Shown: positions 17,219 through 26,636, counted from the stretch's first letter. The stretch is 64,000 nt of DNA from Azotosporobacter soli (GCF_030542965.1 NZ_JAUAOA010000005.1:114938-178937); one strand, 5' to 3'. Numbers and translations: made by a program. The notes: a model not told the origin generated them from the sequence alone.

Positions 17219-18256
17219 TTATTTATTACCCAGTCTCACTTTACGCACCCAATTATCCAATAATCGTTTTTTTGTTTCAAGCTCCGGCATTTTGATTTCG
17301 GCCAGATCGATGCGTGAGGCATAGCGCCGGTATTGCAGCGTATCCGGATGTACCGAAATCCAGAATGTTCGATTCTGCTCCAACAAATATTGCGGTGTGT
17401 CGAGCATTAACCATTCGATAAAACTCGCCGCCTTCTTGCGGTGCAACTCGTCCGGATCCTGTAAGATGCCAACACCCAAAAGCATATACGGCGTCGACGG
17501 TTGGGGATAAATGATATTGATTGGAAATCCATCCTGCAGATAACGAAGCGCCTCACTTTGCATGACGACGGCAAGATCCGCTTCTCCCAAACCAACCATC
17601 CTTACCGGCGTTGACGGAAATTTAGCATATTGGGTAACACGTGGATGAATACGCAACCAATACTCAAGAGCTCTTTCTTCCCCTTGTTGAGCAACCGTAT
17701 AATAAAACGGCAAAGCCATATTGTCAGACAGGAGAAAGTCGGCAATTCCTAGGCGAAACGTCGCATCCTTGCGTTCCAACTCGTCCCATTGTTCCGGTTT
17801 AGGTAATAATGACTCGCGATTCACGGCAAACACGACCGGGTCAAACCAAAGTCCTGTCCACAAACCATCACTCTCACGAAACTGATCCAACAGCATATCG
17901 CCCTGTTCCGATACCAGTGGCGTAAAAAATCCTTTTTGTGTTTCAAGGAATCCTGCATCAGCAATAAGCAACGCGCCTTTTTCCAATTTCTGTGCTGCAA
18001 GAGCCTCTTTTAATTCATTTTCCGTCATTTGTCTTATTTGCAACGGAATCGCATAATTCCGTTCATATTCGAGCGCTAGAGGCGCAATTAAAGCAGATGA
18101 TAACGTCGTATACACTACGATGCCCGCTGCCGCTTCCTTACCAATGGCAACAGGTTCAATCGGCTCCTTCTTGCCTGTGAGAACATGAAGGCCGCCGCCG
18201 AGCAGCAAGAGCAATATTACCGCAACCGAAACGATTCTCGCTATCTTCACGTTCAA
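17219..18256 (-). CDS. Extracellular solute-binding protein, orphan
   Basis: This is a periplasmic-binding-protein-like protein of about 345 aa. It has an N-terminal hydrophobic segment (IVSVAVILLLLLGGGLHVL), then the type II binding protein fold of the iron(III)/thiamine/polyamine group: IVVYTTLSS, WTGLWFDPVVFAVNRES, GLGEADLAVVMQSEA and a late AASFIEWLML. There is no lipobox cysteine, so it is likely a soluble periplasmic or membrane-anchored protein. No permease or ATPase gene is nearby, so its ligand is unknown. The start is uncertain: TTG at 18256 has an AAGGG ribosome binding site at suitable distance; GTG at 18250 is an alternative. A promoter lies 35-65 bp upstream. Confidence 0.8.
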   Translation of the reverse strand: MNVKIARIVSVAVILLLLLGGGLHVLTGKKEPIEPVAIGKEAAAGIVVYTTLSSALIAPLALEYERNYAIPLQIRQMTENELKEALAAQKLEKGALLIADAGFLETQKGFFTPLVSEQGDMLLDQFRESDGLWTGLWFDPVVFAVNRESLLPKPEQWDELERKDATFRLGIADFLLSDNMALPFYYTVAQQGEERALEYWLRIHPRVTQYAKFPSTPVRMVGLGEADLAVVMQSEALRYLQDGFPINIIYPQPSTPYMLLGVGILQDPDELHRKKAASFIEWLMLDTPQYLLEQNRTFWISVHPDTLQYRRYASRIDLAEIKMPELETKKRLLDNWVRKVRLGNK

Positions 18257-18290
18257 CGACAAGCCCTTCTTTCACAATTTAAGCAAATAT

Positions 18291-18319
18291 ACTATACCTC
18301 TTCTTGCCTTGCAGTGCAA
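18291..18319 (-). promoter_or_regulatory. Sigma-A type promoter for the solute-binding protein gene
   Basis: TTGCAC (18314-18319 on the minus strand) and TATAGT (18291-18296) are 17 bp apart. This promoter could also read into rimO-cinA. Confidence 0.65.
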
Positions 18320-18397
18320 GCACCAGAACACGTCTTCATACTTTAGCAAACAACAATTCCGCTCGGATTACAAGGCGCCCTACGAAACCATTCCGGG

Positions 18398-18419
18398 GAA
18401 AAGACATGCATGTCTTTTC
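18398..18419 (-). terminator. 22-bp perfect palindrome after ygiQ, probable terminator
   Basis: The sequence GAAAAGACATGC followed by ATGTCTTTTC is self-complementary over 22 bp. As RNA it would fold into a 9-bp stem with a tight loop and end in TTTTC. It lies 26 bp after the YgiQ stop codon and would serve as its terminator; as DNA it could also be a protein-binding site. Confidence 0.5.
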
Positions 18420-18444
18420 TAAGCGCAGCCCCTCGCTCAAAAAA

Positions 18445-20595
18445 TCATTTTCTCGACGAGCCTTTTTTTATCTTTCCGCTTCTGCCCGGCTTCCCACCAC
18501 GCTCCGCTTTCCCCTGAAAAGTTGGCTTCGTCACGCTGCGCTCCGCTTTCGCAGTGGCAGACGCTTTCGCAGGATGTAGGTTTTTCACCGTAAATGCAGA
18601 TTTCCAAGTCGTCTTCTCAATTTTCTCCGACTCAGCAAACTTTCCATCGCGCGCATGCTTCGTTGCAGGGGATGGCTTGCTGCTACGTCCCGTAACCGAT
18701 GTTTTGTTGTTTCTCTCTACTTTTCCTTTTGGCCGTTTCGCCGTTCCCGGCCGAGTTTTTTTTGCTTCCAGAGGCTCTTTTGCAACATATTCACGTAATT
18801 TGGGCGGTCGCATTAGACAAAGAGGATCCTGGCCAATCAGATCACGTCGATTCCCTTTGATCAAAGCCTCATAAACCATTTCCCGGTTTTTAGGATCACG
18901 ATACTGCAGCAAAGCCCGTTGCAATCGTTTCTCCTGCGGCGTGCGTGCAACATATACTCTCTCCCCGGTCAAAGGGTCAACCCCAGTATAGTACATGCAA
19001 GTTGCCCGGCTGCCCGGTGTCGGAATAAAATCCTGTACCTGCTCCGGATGATACTGAATATCACGCAGAAATTCAGCTAATTCAATCGCATCCTTTAATC
19101 CGGCGCCTGGATGGCTAGACATAAAATACGGCACTAAATACTGCTTTTTCTTTAATTCTTCATTGACTGCCTTATACAGCGCCGCAAATTCAAGATAAGC
19201 CGCTTTGGGCGATTTTCCCATGATTCGCGTTACTTGCTCTGATATATGTTCCGGCGCAACTTTCATTTGGCCGCTGACATGGTGCTCGCAGATTTCCTTA
19301 AGAATTGCCTTCTTATTAGGGTCGAGCAACAGATAGTCATAACGGAACCCCGAACGGACAAACACTTTTTTTATCCCAGGCAATGCGCGAAGTTCGCGCA
19401 ACAAAGCAATAAAATCACTATGATCGACTTCCAACTTTTCGCAGGGAACCGGCGATAGGCAAGACTTGCCACGGCATGTACCGCGCTGTAATTGACTTTT
19501 GCAAGCGGGTTGCCGGAAGTTAGCAGTAGGGCCGCCGACGTCATGGAGGTATCCTTTAAAATCGGACAACTTTGTAATCATCCGCGCTTCCGCGAGCAGT
19601 GATTCATGGCTGCGACTTTGAATGATGCGCCCCTGGTGGGAAATCAACGCACAAAAGGCACAACCGCCATAACACCCCCGCTGACTCACCAAACTGAATT
19701 TGACTTCCTGAATCGCGGGTATTCCGCCTTTTGCTTCATAAATCGGATGATAAGTGCGCTGATAGGGCAATGCATACACTTCATCCATTTCTTCCGTTAT
19801 CAACGGCATCGCAGGCGGATTTTGCACCAGATATTCTTTACCGTGGTTTTGCACAACAGGCTTACCACGCATTGGATCCTGTTCCGCATATTGAAGGCGA
19901 AACGCTTCACCAAAAGCCTTTCGATCATCTTTAACCTCTTCAAACGCTGGAATTTCAACATAGTCCCAGACATTTTCCAATGTTTCCGTCCGATAGCAAG
20001 TCCCGGCAACCTGAAAAATATTACCTGGCCGGATTCCAGACGCCAACTGTTCCGCAATTTCCTGTATTTGACGTTCGCCCATGCCATAAACAAGTAGATC
20101 GGCGCGGCTATCGATCAAAATCGAACGTCGTACCTTATTCGTCCAATAATCAAAATGCGCAAAACGACGCAAACTCGCTTCAATGCCGCCGATAATCAAA
20201 GGAATGTTCTTCCATAATTCTCGAATACGACTGCAGTAGACCAACGTCGCACGATCCGGCCGATATCCGGCTTTGCCGCCGGGTGAATATAGATCATCGC
20301 TGCGTAATCGCTTGGCCGCTGTATAATGTGCCAGCATCGAATCAAGGTTTCCTGCGGAAACAAGTACGCCAAGACGTGGTTTCCCCATCGCAGCAAACGC
20401 CTCGGTACTTCGCCAATCCGGTTGTGCCAAAATACCAACACGATAACCTAATTTCTCTAACCAACGACCGATGATAGCCGGTCCAAAACTGGGATGATCA
20501 ACATAAGCATCACCACTAATAATCAAAAAATCTAATCGATCCCAGCCGCGTTTTTCCATATCCGCCTGGCAAATCGGTAAAAATAAATCGTTCAT
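18445..20595 (-). CDS. YgiQ family radical SAM protein (UPF0313)
   Basis: The 716-aa protein has a long N-terminal UPF0313 domain (MNDLFLPICQADMEKRGWDR, FLIISGDAYVDHPSFG, GGIEASLRRFAHFDYW), the radical SAM cluster motif GCYGGCAFCALISHQGR with CxxxCxxC, and a DUF3362-type region after it (SSHPGAGLKDAIELAEFL, PTPGSRATCMYYTG). The reaction of this family is not established. The last 110 or so residues (after about 604) are a Lys/Arg/Ser/Thr-rich, low-complexity tail, which may bind RNA or DNA. It follows the rodZ terminator and is probably a single gene unit. Confidence 0.92.
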   Translation of the reverse strand: MNDLFLPICQADMEKRGWDRLDFLIISGDAYVDHPSFGPAIIGRWLEKLGYRVGILAQPDWRSTEAFAAMGKPRLGVLVSAGNLDSMLAHYTAAKRLRSDDLYSPGGKAGYRPDRATLVYCSRIRELWKNIPLIIGGIEASLRRFAHFDYWTNKVRRSILIDSRADLLVYGMGERQIQEIAEQLASGIRPGNIFQVAGTCYRTETLENVWDYVEIPAFEEVKDDRKAFGEAFRLQYAEQDPMRGKPVVQNHGKEYLVQNPPAMPLITEEMDEVYALPYQRTYHPIYEAKGGIPAIQEVKFSLVSQRGCYGGCAFCALISHQGRIIQSRSHESLLAEARMITKLSDFKGYLHDVGGPTANFRQPACKSQLQRGTCRGKSCLSPVPCEKLEVDHSDFIALLRELRALPGIKKVFVRSGFRYDYLLLDPNKKAILKEICEHHVSGQMKVAPEHISEQVTRIMGKSPKAAYLEFAALYKAVNEELKKKQYLVPYFMSSHPGAGLKDAIELAEFLRDIQYHPEQVQDFIPTPGSRATCMYYTGVDPLTGERVYVARTPQEKRLQRALLQYRDPKNREMVYEALIKGNRRDLIGQDPLCLMRPPKLREYVAKEPLEAKKTRPGTAKRPKGKVERNNKTSVTGRSSKPSPATKHARDGKFAESEKIEKTTWKSAFTVKNLHPAKASATAKAERSVTKPTFQGKAERGGKPGRSGKIKKGSSRK

Positions 20596-20673
20596 ACGCT
20601 CTTAAAGTCCTTTCTAACTTTCGTCTGTCTCAAAAGATGAAAATACGATTCCGCCTCATCTGACTGACAAACA

Positions 20674-20698
20674 GAAAAAAGCCATAAAGGCTTTTTTC
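20674..20698 (-). terminator. Intrinsic terminator after the rodZ-like gene
   Basis: A 10-bp stem GAAAAAAGCC/GGCTTTTTTC with a 5-nt loop lies 4 bp after the stop codon and ends in a T-run on the minus strand. The A-tract on the other side makes it potentially bidirectional. Confidence 0.88.
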
Positions 20699-20701
20699 GT
20701 A

Positions 20702-21478
20702 CTAGTTGCTACTATTTACCGAAAAAATCTTCTCGACTACTTCACCCGCATTGCCAAGTTTGCCAATAGGCTGACCATTCTTTGTGATCTCGATTGCTGC
20801 AGCATTTCCAGCCTTGATCACGACATCTTTGCGTCCTTCCCATGACATTGATTCGCCGGATTTAGGAATTCCCTCATAAACCGTTTTGCCGTCCACGGCT
20901 ACTGAAGTCCAGCAGTTCCCTTGGAATTTAGCGCCAATAGCAATGCTATTCTTCGCAACAACAGGCGCAGCTGTTGTCACAGTATTCTGCGGCTTTTCAA
21001 CATTTTTCGTCGGCACTGCAACGGTTGATTGTTTGGGTGATACGGCAGGCGTATCTGTTGACTGCCACCAATAAAAGCCGCCAACCAGACCAAATAGGAC
21101 AATTACACCAAGCGCAAGCCACTTCCACAAGCCACTGCTACTGTTAGCGTTGTTTTCACGCTTCGCTTCATTTTTCTGCGAGACAGTTGTTTCTTGAACG
21201 AACGAAACCGCCGTATCCTTGCTTTCCACGATCGCCTCCGTCGAAAGAGACGTGGCAGAACGATACAGCTCAATTGCTTCCTGCGGATTAAGCCCGAGAT
21301 GGCTGGCATAGCTACGGATAAAGCCTTTGAGATAGACTTCACCAGGAACCGTGGCATAGTCATCTTCTTCAATCGCCTTAATGTATAACGCCCGGATACT
21401 CGTCTCCCCTTCAATATCCTTGATGCTTAGGCCTTTTTCTTCTCGCACTCGCCGCAATTGTTGCCCTACAGTTTCCAC
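20702..21478 (-). CDS. rodZ: RodZ-like helix-turn-helix membrane protein
   Basis: RodZ-type proteins link MreB filaments to the membrane and help set cell shape. From GTG 21478 the 258-aa product has a cytoplasmic HTH domain (VGQQLRRVREEKGLSIKDIE, EVYLKGFIRSYASHLGLN), a Ser/Asn-rich linker, one transmembrane helix (WLALGVIVLFGLVGGFYWW, about residues 117-135), a Pro/Thr/Val-rich periplasmic spacer and a C-terminal DUF4115-type beta domain. The GTG was chosen because it has a GAGGGGG ribosome binding site and avoids an overlap with mnmH; an upstream ATG in frame lies inside mnmH. The position corresponds to ymfM in Bacillus. Confidence 0.88.
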   Translation of the reverse strand: METVGQQLRRVREEKGLSIKDIEGETSIRALYIKAIEEDDYATVPGEVYLKGFIRSYASHLGLNPQEAIELYRSATSLSTEAIVESKDTAVSFVQETTVSQKNEAKRENNANSSSGLWKWLALGVIVLFGLVGGFYWWQSTDTPAVSPKQSTVAVPTKNVEKPQNTVTTAAPVVAKNSIAIGAKFQGNCWTSVAVDGKTVYEGIPKSGESMSWEGRKDVVIKAGNAAAIEITKNGQPIGKLGNAGEVVEKIFSVNSSN

Positions 21479-21491
21479 GGTTTGTTCCCCC

Positions 21492-22541
21492 TCATCCTCG
21501 CTTCTGGTTCCGCAAAAAAGCACGGATTTCATTTGCGGCCTGCTCTAAATCATCACCATTAGCCGCAAAACAGTACTGATCATTTTTATTGGCTTCCTCA
21601 TAGCCATAGAGAGGATCATAATAATTAATCAGTAAAATGCGCACAAATTCCCGCATCTTTTTTTGTGCAAACAGATCTTTTAACTCCCCGAGTTGCTTTT
21701 TACCGAGTCGCTTTTGCAAACTCTCTAAGCTTGCAATAATTTCATCCGCCCGTTCAACGGAAAACGCCTCATATTCCTTGATAAGACGATCGATCCTAAC
21801 TTCAAGGCTTGTTTCCAAAAGCATTCGTTTGCCACGCTTCATTGCAGTGAAAAAAACGTCAGGCAAATAAATATTGCCAATTCGTTTGCTTTCACATTCC
21901 ACGAACACAAACGGCTCTTGATTCAGTTTATCAAGTTCCTCTAACAGACATGCATCAAACTGTGGTGCAGAAATCTGTCGCCCCAAGCCAACTTGGCCAA
22001 ACACCGATCCACGATGATTTGCCAATCCTTCCAAATCGATCACCGGAACATTTTTACGCAAAAGCGTTTTTAAAAGCAATGTTTTTCCCGCACCGGTCGA
22101 ACCGCACAAAACAAAAATTTCCGGTTTGAACTCATAATCCTGCAAGCGTGTCAGTACTCTGCGACGATAGGACTTATAACCGCCTTCCAACTGCTGCGAA
22201 TGAATCCCGGCCAATTCGAGCATGACCACCATCGACTTTGAACGCATGCCGCCGCGCCAACAATACACGACGACAGGGCGCTCTTCTGGCGCATTCCGTT
22301 TAATGCTTTGAATAAGTTCCGGCAACTTTGGCGATACGACTGACAAGCCCACTTCCTTTGCACGGTCCGGCCCTTGCTTTGCATATATTGTGCCAATTAG
22401 AGCCCGCTCGTCATTCTCAAGCAACGGTACATTAATCGCTCCTAAAATATGCCCATCGGCAAACTCCGCGGGCGAACGTACATCAATATACACCGGACAG
22501 ACAAGTCGTTCTGCATCTTCTATCGTAATTATCTTATGCAC
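21492..22541 (-). CDS. mnmH: tRNA 2-selenouridine synthase MnmH
   Basis: MnmH replaces sulfur by selenium at the wobble 2-thiouridine of certain tRNAs using selenophosphate. From GTG 22541 the product is 349 aa: a rhodanese domain with YIDVRSPAEFADGHI and the catalytic Cys in VVYCWRGGMRS, then a P-loop domain with Walker A CGSTGAGKT. The rhodanese/P-loop pair is diagnostic. A longer frame up to 22598 is less likely because GGTGAAG lies just before the GTG. The presence of mnmH implies that selenophosphate synthase is encoded elsewhere in the genome. Confidence 0.93.
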   Translation of the reverse strand: MHKIITIEDAERLVCPVYIDVRSPAEFADGHILGAINVPLLENDERALIGTIYAKQGPDRAKEVGLSVVSPKLPELIQSIKRNAPEERPVVVYCWRGGMRSKSMVVMLELAGIHSQQLEGGYKSYRRRVLTRLQDYEFKPEIFVLCGSTGAGKTLLLKTLLRKNVPVIDLEGLANHRGSVFGQVGLGRQISAPQFDACLLEELDKLNQEPFVFVECESKRIGNIYLPDVFFTAMKRGKRMLLETSLEVRIDRLIKEYEAFSVERADEIIASLESLQKRLGKKQLGELKDLFAQKKMREFVRILLINYYDPLYGYEEANKNDQYCFAANGDDLEQAANEIRAFLRNQKRG

Positions 22542-22576
22542 TATATCTTCACCATCACGCGCAATCAATCGGCATT

Positions 22577-22611
22577 GTAGAAAAAGACAGAACAACACTG
22601 TCCTCTTCTAC
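22577..22611 (-). terminator. Hairpin after the RNase J gene, weak terminator
   Basis: GTAGAAGAGGACAG and CTGTCTTTTTCTAC can pair around a short loop with a few mismatches. The T-run lies inside the 3' arm rather than after it, so termination may be inefficient and mnmH may be partly co-transcribed with RNase J. Confidence 0.4.
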
Positions 22612-22662
22612 ATACATTCGACAAAATCCTTTGTTTAAGGAAAACGTCAGTATATCTTCAGA

Positions 22663-24327
22663 TTATACTTCCATGATAATTGGCAGGATCATTGGCCGCC
22701 GACGCGTTTTCTCATATAAGTATTTTCCCAATGTATCTCGAACGCCCGATTTGATGGCGGCCCATTCCGTCACATTGTTGTTTTCAAACTTTTCTAATGC
22801 CTGCCTTACCTTGTCGCGCGCATCATCCATTAATTTTTCAGATTCTCTGACATAAACAAAACCGCGAGACACAATGTCCGGTCCTGTTACCACACAGCCC
22901 TGCTGTTTATCCATCGTGATGACCACAATCAAAATTCCATCTTGCGAAAGCTGTCGGCGATCCCTTAAAACAATATTCCCCACATCGCCGACACCTAGAC
23001 CGTCAACCATGACAATGCCCGCCGTCACTTTGCCGGCAACTGCACCCTTATCCGGCCCAAATTCCAACACCTGTCCGTTTTCACCTATGAAAATATTATC
23101 CTTATGCATCCCCATTTGTTGAGCCAACTTGGCATGCTTAATAAGATGACGATACTCGCCATGCACCGGCATGAAAAACTTCGGGCGCACTAAATTATGC
23201 ATCAGTTTTAATTCTTCCTGACTGGCGTGGCCTGAGACATGTATGCCGGAAGTTTTTTCATAAATCACTTCTGCTCCCAAGCGCAATAAATGATCAACCG
23301 TGCGAGAAACCAGTTTTTCATTGCCCGGAATTGGCGTGGCGGAAATGACGACAGTATCACCAGGCACGATGTCGACTTTCTTATGGTCGGACATTGCCAT
23401 CCTAGTCAAGGCTGACATTGGTTCTCCCTGGCTGCCTGTCGTAATGATCACGATAGACTCAGGTGGATAGGTGTTGATCTCATCAATATCAATCAGCACA
23501 CCTTCCGGCACCTTCATATAACCGAGTTCTAACGCAATGCTGACAACATTGATCATGCTGCGGCCAAGAATTGCCACCTTTCTCTTACAGCGGCAGGCAG
23601 TATCAATCGCCTGCTGAATTCGGTGGATATTGGAGGAAAAACTGGCGATAATAACACGTCCGCGAGCGGTGCTGAAGGCTTCATCAAACGTTTCTCCCAC
23701 AGAACGCTCACTCATCGTATATCCCGGATGTTCCGCATTTGTACTATCCGCCATTAAAAGCAAGACGCCCTGATCGCCTAATTCTGCGAATTTATGAAAA
23801 TCGGTGACCTTACCATCAACCGGAGTCTGATCCAGCTTGAAATCTCCAGTATGCACAATAGTTCCTACCGGAGTTTTAATTGATAATGCGACTGCATCAG
23901 CAATGCTGTGGCTGACATGAATAAACCCTACTTTAAACGGCCCTATCTGTACTTGCTCGCGCGGTTTTACCGCAACCAGATTCGCGTTGTTCACATGATT
24001 TTCTTTGAGACGCCCCTCTAATATCCCCAGCGTCAACCGTGTTCCATAGACCGGAACATCCAATTGTTTTAACACATACGGCAATGCGCCGATATGATCC
24101 TCATGCCCATGCGTCAAGACGATGGCTTTAACCATATCGCGATTTTCCAGCAAATAAGAAATATCCGGAATCACCAGGTCGATCCCAAGCATATCATCTT
24201 CGGGAAACATCAACCCGCAGTCCAGAACAATCATCTCATTCCCGTACCGAACAACGGTCATGTTTTTACCGATTTCACCAAGACCGCCCAAAGGAATGAT
24301 CTGTATTTTTTGTTGTTTTTTGGTCAA
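22663..24327 (-). CDS. rnj: Ribonuclease J
   Basis: RNase J is a 5'-3' exo- and endoribonuclease of mRNA decay and rRNA maturation. The product is 554 aa from TTG 24327. The metallo-beta-lactamase domain shows GGLGEIGKNM, the metal-binding LTHGHEDHIGALPY and VHTGDFKLD; the beta-CASP part shows FSSNIHRIQQ and ITTGSQGEPMSAL, and HVSGHASQEE and PVHGEYRHL follow, then a C-terminal domain. The TTG was chosen because GGAGGTG lies 10 nt before it. It follows dapA, as rnjB does in B. subtilis, but has its own promoter after the dapA terminator. Confidence 0.96.
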   Translation of the reverse strand: MTKKQQKIQIIPLGGLGEIGKNMTVVRYGNEMIVLDCGLMFPEDDMLGIDLVIPDISYLLENRDMVKAIVLTHGHEDHIGALPYVLKQLDVPVYGTRLTLGILEGRLKENHVNNANLVAVKPREQVQIGPFKVGFIHVSHSIADAVALSIKTPVGTIVHTGDFKLDQTPVDGKVTDFHKFAELGDQGVLLLMADSTNAEHPGYTMSERSVGETFDEAFSTARGRVIIASFSSNIHRIQQAIDTACRCKRKVAILGRSMINVVSIALELGYMKVPEGVLIDIDEINTYPPESIVIITTGSQGEPMSALTRMAMSDHKKVDIVPGDTVVISATPIPGNEKLVSRTVDHLLRLGAEVIYEKTSGIHVSGHASQEELKLMHNLVRPKFFMPVHGEYRHLIKHAKLAQQMGMHKDNIFIGENGQVLEFGPDKGAVAGKVTAGIVMVDGLGVGDVGNIVLRDRRQLSQDGILIVVITMDKQQGCVVTGPDIVSRGFVYVRESEKLMDDARDKVRQALEKFENNNVTEWAAIKSGVRDTLGKYLYEKTRRRPMILPIIMEV

Positions 24328-24436
24328 AATGAAACTACACCTCCACAATTATTTATATAAAATTCACCGAATTAAACTTTTGCCCGCCCCTCAAACAAAA
24401 AAAAATAAACCCGGCCGCACTTTGTCAGTTGAAGTA

Positions 24437-24465
24437 ATTATACTCTAGGATGCTCAATTTAGCAA
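24437..24465 (-). promoter_or_regulatory. Sigma-A type promoter for RNase J
   Basis: TTGCTA (24460-24465 on the minus strand) and a perfect TATAAT (24437-24442) are separated by 17 bp. The leader is about 100 nt and contains a run of eight T. Confidence 0.65.
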
Positions 24466-24474
24466 TAAAAATCA

Positions 24475-24501
24475 AAAGCCTCCGGGTCGCCCCAGAGGCT
24501 T
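24475..24501 (-). terminator. Intrinsic terminator of the dapB-asd-dapG-dapA operon
   Basis: AAGCCTC, GGG, a GCGA-type loop, CCC and GAGGCTT form a G+C-rich stem a few bases after the dapA stop. It is followed by TTTTGATTTTTATT on the minus strand. Confidence 0.88.
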
Positions 24502-24507
24502 ATCGCT

Positions 24508-25392
24508 TTATTTTAGCAAACCGGCTTGCCGCATTGCTTTTCGGATGACATCCTTTTCCGTTTCATTCGCCTGGATCAGCGGCAAACGAAATACTTCCTC
24601 ACAGCCGCCAAGCCAATGGACAGCCGTTTTTACCGGAATCGGATTCGTACAGACAAACATCGCCTTAAATACCGGCAAGAGCTTGCAATTAATGCTCTGC
24701 GCCTTTTCTATTTCGCCTTGGAAAAACGCCTGCACCATCTCTTTGATCTGTAGTCCTACAACATGCGCCGCAACACTGATTATTCCGATGCCTCCAACCG
24801 CAAGAATCGGCAAGGTCAAGCTGTCGTCACCACTGTAAATCTTAAACTCCGGCGGCGTCAAACTTCTGATTTCCGTAATCTGCTCCAAATTGCCGCTCGA
24901 TTCTTTGAGTGCTTTAATGTTCGGCAGTTTCGCCAATCGCGCAATCGTAGACGGCATAATATTGGACGCCGTTCGTCCGGGTACATTATACAATAAGAGC
25001 GGTAAGGACGAATTATCTGCGATCGCCTTGAAATGCTGATAAAAGCCTTCTTGTGTTGGTTTATTATAATAAGGGCCAACCAACATCGCGCCATGCACGC
25101 CGATCGCTTCTGCCGCCTGCGTCATTTCGATCGACTGGCGTGTATCGTTGGAACCAGTCCCTGCGATAACGCAACCCCGCTCACCAACCGCGTCCAAAAC
25201 CACTTTGAACAATTTCAACTTTTCCTCTTTGCTCAGTGTGGCAGCTTCCCCCGTACTGCCGCCAACGACCAATCCATCAGAACCCCTTTCCAGCAAACGA
25301 AGCGCCAGTTTTTCCGCCGCCGCATAATCCACATCGCCTGATTGAGTAAACGGCGTAACCATCGCTGTGAGAACTCTACCGAAATCTCGCAT
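24508..25392 (-). CDS. dapA: 4-hydroxy-tetrahydrodipicolinate synthase
   Basis: DapA condenses pyruvate with aspartate semialdehyde, the first committed step of lysine and diaminopimelate synthesis. From ATG 25392 the product is 294 aa, the family's standard length. Visible features are the TIM-barrel start FGRVLTAMVTPF, GGSTGEAATLS, the Tyr motif YNVPGRTASNI and the Schiff-base lysine in IKALKESSGN. ATG 25392 was chosen over an in-frame upstream start because the upstream codons overlap dapG and AAGGGG precedes this ATG. It is the last gene of the riboswitch-controlled operon. Confidence 0.96.
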   Translation of the reverse strand: MRDFGRVLTAMVTPFTQSGDVDYAAAEKLALRLLERGSDGLVVGGSTGEAATLSKEEKLKLFKVVLDAVGERGCVIAGTGSNDTRQSIEMTQAAEAIGVHGAMLVGPYYNKPTQEGFYQHFKAIADNSSLPLLLYNVPGRTASNIMPSTIARLAKLPNIKALKESSGNLEQITEIRSLTPPEFKIYSGDDSLTLPILAVGGIGIISVAAHVVGLQIKEMVQAFFQGEIEKAQSINCKLLPVFKAMFVCTNPIPVKTAVHWLGGCEEVFRLPLIQANETEKDVIRKAMRQAGLLK

Positions 25393-25415
25393 TCCAAAAA
25401 CCCCTTTTCCGAATA

Positions 25416-26636
25416 TCATTCAGCTAAATTGAATGTTTCATGCAAGGATGTCACGGCTTTTTGCACATCCTCATTTTTCACCAAGACCGATATTGAGGTA
25501 TGAGAATCAACGGTTTGCAAAATAGCAATCTCATACTTGGCTAGCGCTTGAATAAAGTTCGCCATAACGCCTGGCACACCATTGATGCCGCCGCCAACAA
25601 CCGATACCTTGGCACAATCAAGCGTCGAACTTGCCTCATATCCTAATTCTCCAATTTTGCAAGCCGCCTTGCCCACAACCTCTTCCGCAACAGTAAACAT
25701 TACCTGCCCTGGATGAACGTTGATCAGGTCTACACTAATTTGATTATCCGCCATCGCTTTGAAAATGGAGAAACTGGCATTGCCTGGTGCGTTTTCCGGC
25801 AAAGAAACCTTAATTTGCGCAATTTTTCCGATGGATGCGACGCCAGTCGCAATCCGATCCGTCACCGGGCGTCCGCCCGAATCCGGTTGTGCGACATTCG
25901 TGATCAACGTTCCTGGAGCATCGGAAAATGTTGACTTTACCACTAAAGGAATATTTTTCGTCATAACAATTTCCACTGCACGCGGATGAATCACTTTCGC
26001 GCCTTGATGCGCCAACTGGCAAACTTCGCCATAACTAATCTGATCAAGAATCTTCGCATTGCATACAATTCGCGGATCAGCCGTCATAATGCCGTCAACA
26101 TCGGTATAGATCTCTACCATATCCGCATCAAGCGCTGCGCCGAGCGCTGCTGCGCTGGTATCACTGCCTCCCCGTCCGAGTGTCGTAAGTTCGTGATCTT
26201 CGCTTATCCCTTGAAAACCGCAAACCACCGGAACCTTTCCAGCCTTCAATAAAGATAACAATCTCGCCGGTTCTACGCGTAAAATTCGCGCATTATTGAA
26301 ATTGTCATCGGTAATAACGCCTGCTTGACCGCCGGTCAGCATCACCGCATCCATACCGTGTGCCTGCAAGGTCCCCGCCATGATAACAGCTGAAATCATC
26401 TCACCGCAATACATAATATGATCCATTTCACGGCTGGCTATCGACGGGTTGGCTGAACGGGCCAAATCAATCAACGTATCCGTCGCATAGCATTCACCGC
26501 GGCGTCCCATCGCCGAAACGACAACAACCGGTGAAGCGCCCTGTTCACGCGCTTTGCGCACTTTTTCAACCACCAAGTCGCGTACTTTAGGCGATGCGAC
26601 TGACGTACCGCCAAATTTTTGTACAATGATTCCCAT
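25416..26636 (-). CDS. dapG: Aspartate kinase
   Basis: It phosphorylates aspartate in the first step of the aspartate family pathway. The 406-aa protein starts with VQKFGGTSVASPKVRD, has TLGRGGSDTSAAALGAAL in the kinase domain and EIYTDVDGIMTADPR, then two ACT domains after about residue 260 (ISVDLINVHPGQVMFTVAEE and VSVVGGGINGVPGVMANF). It is a monofunctional kinase of the lysine-regulated Gram-positive type. The ATG has an AGAGGTG ribosome binding site. I use dapG because of the asd-dapG-dapA order; lysC-type naming is also possible. Confidence 0.94.
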   Translation of the reverse strand: MGIIVQKFGGTSVASPKVRDLVVEKVRKAREQGASPVVVVSAMGRRGECYATDTLIDLARSANPSIASREMDHIMYCGEMISAVIMAGTLQAHGMDAVMLTGGQAGVITDDNFNNARILRVEPARLLSLLKAGKVPVVCGFQGISEDHELTTLGRGGSDTSAAALGAALDADMVEIYTDVDGIMTADPRIVCNAKILDQISYGEVCQLAHQGAKVIHPRAVEIVMTKNIPLVVKSTFSDAPGTLITNVAQPDSGGRPVTDRIATGVASIGKIAQIKVSLPENAPGNASFSIFKAMADNQISVDLINVHPGQVMFTVAEEVVGKAACKIGELGYEASSTLDCAKVSVVGGGINGVPGVMANFIQALAKYEIAILQTVDSHTSISVLVKNEDVQKAVTSLHETFNLAE

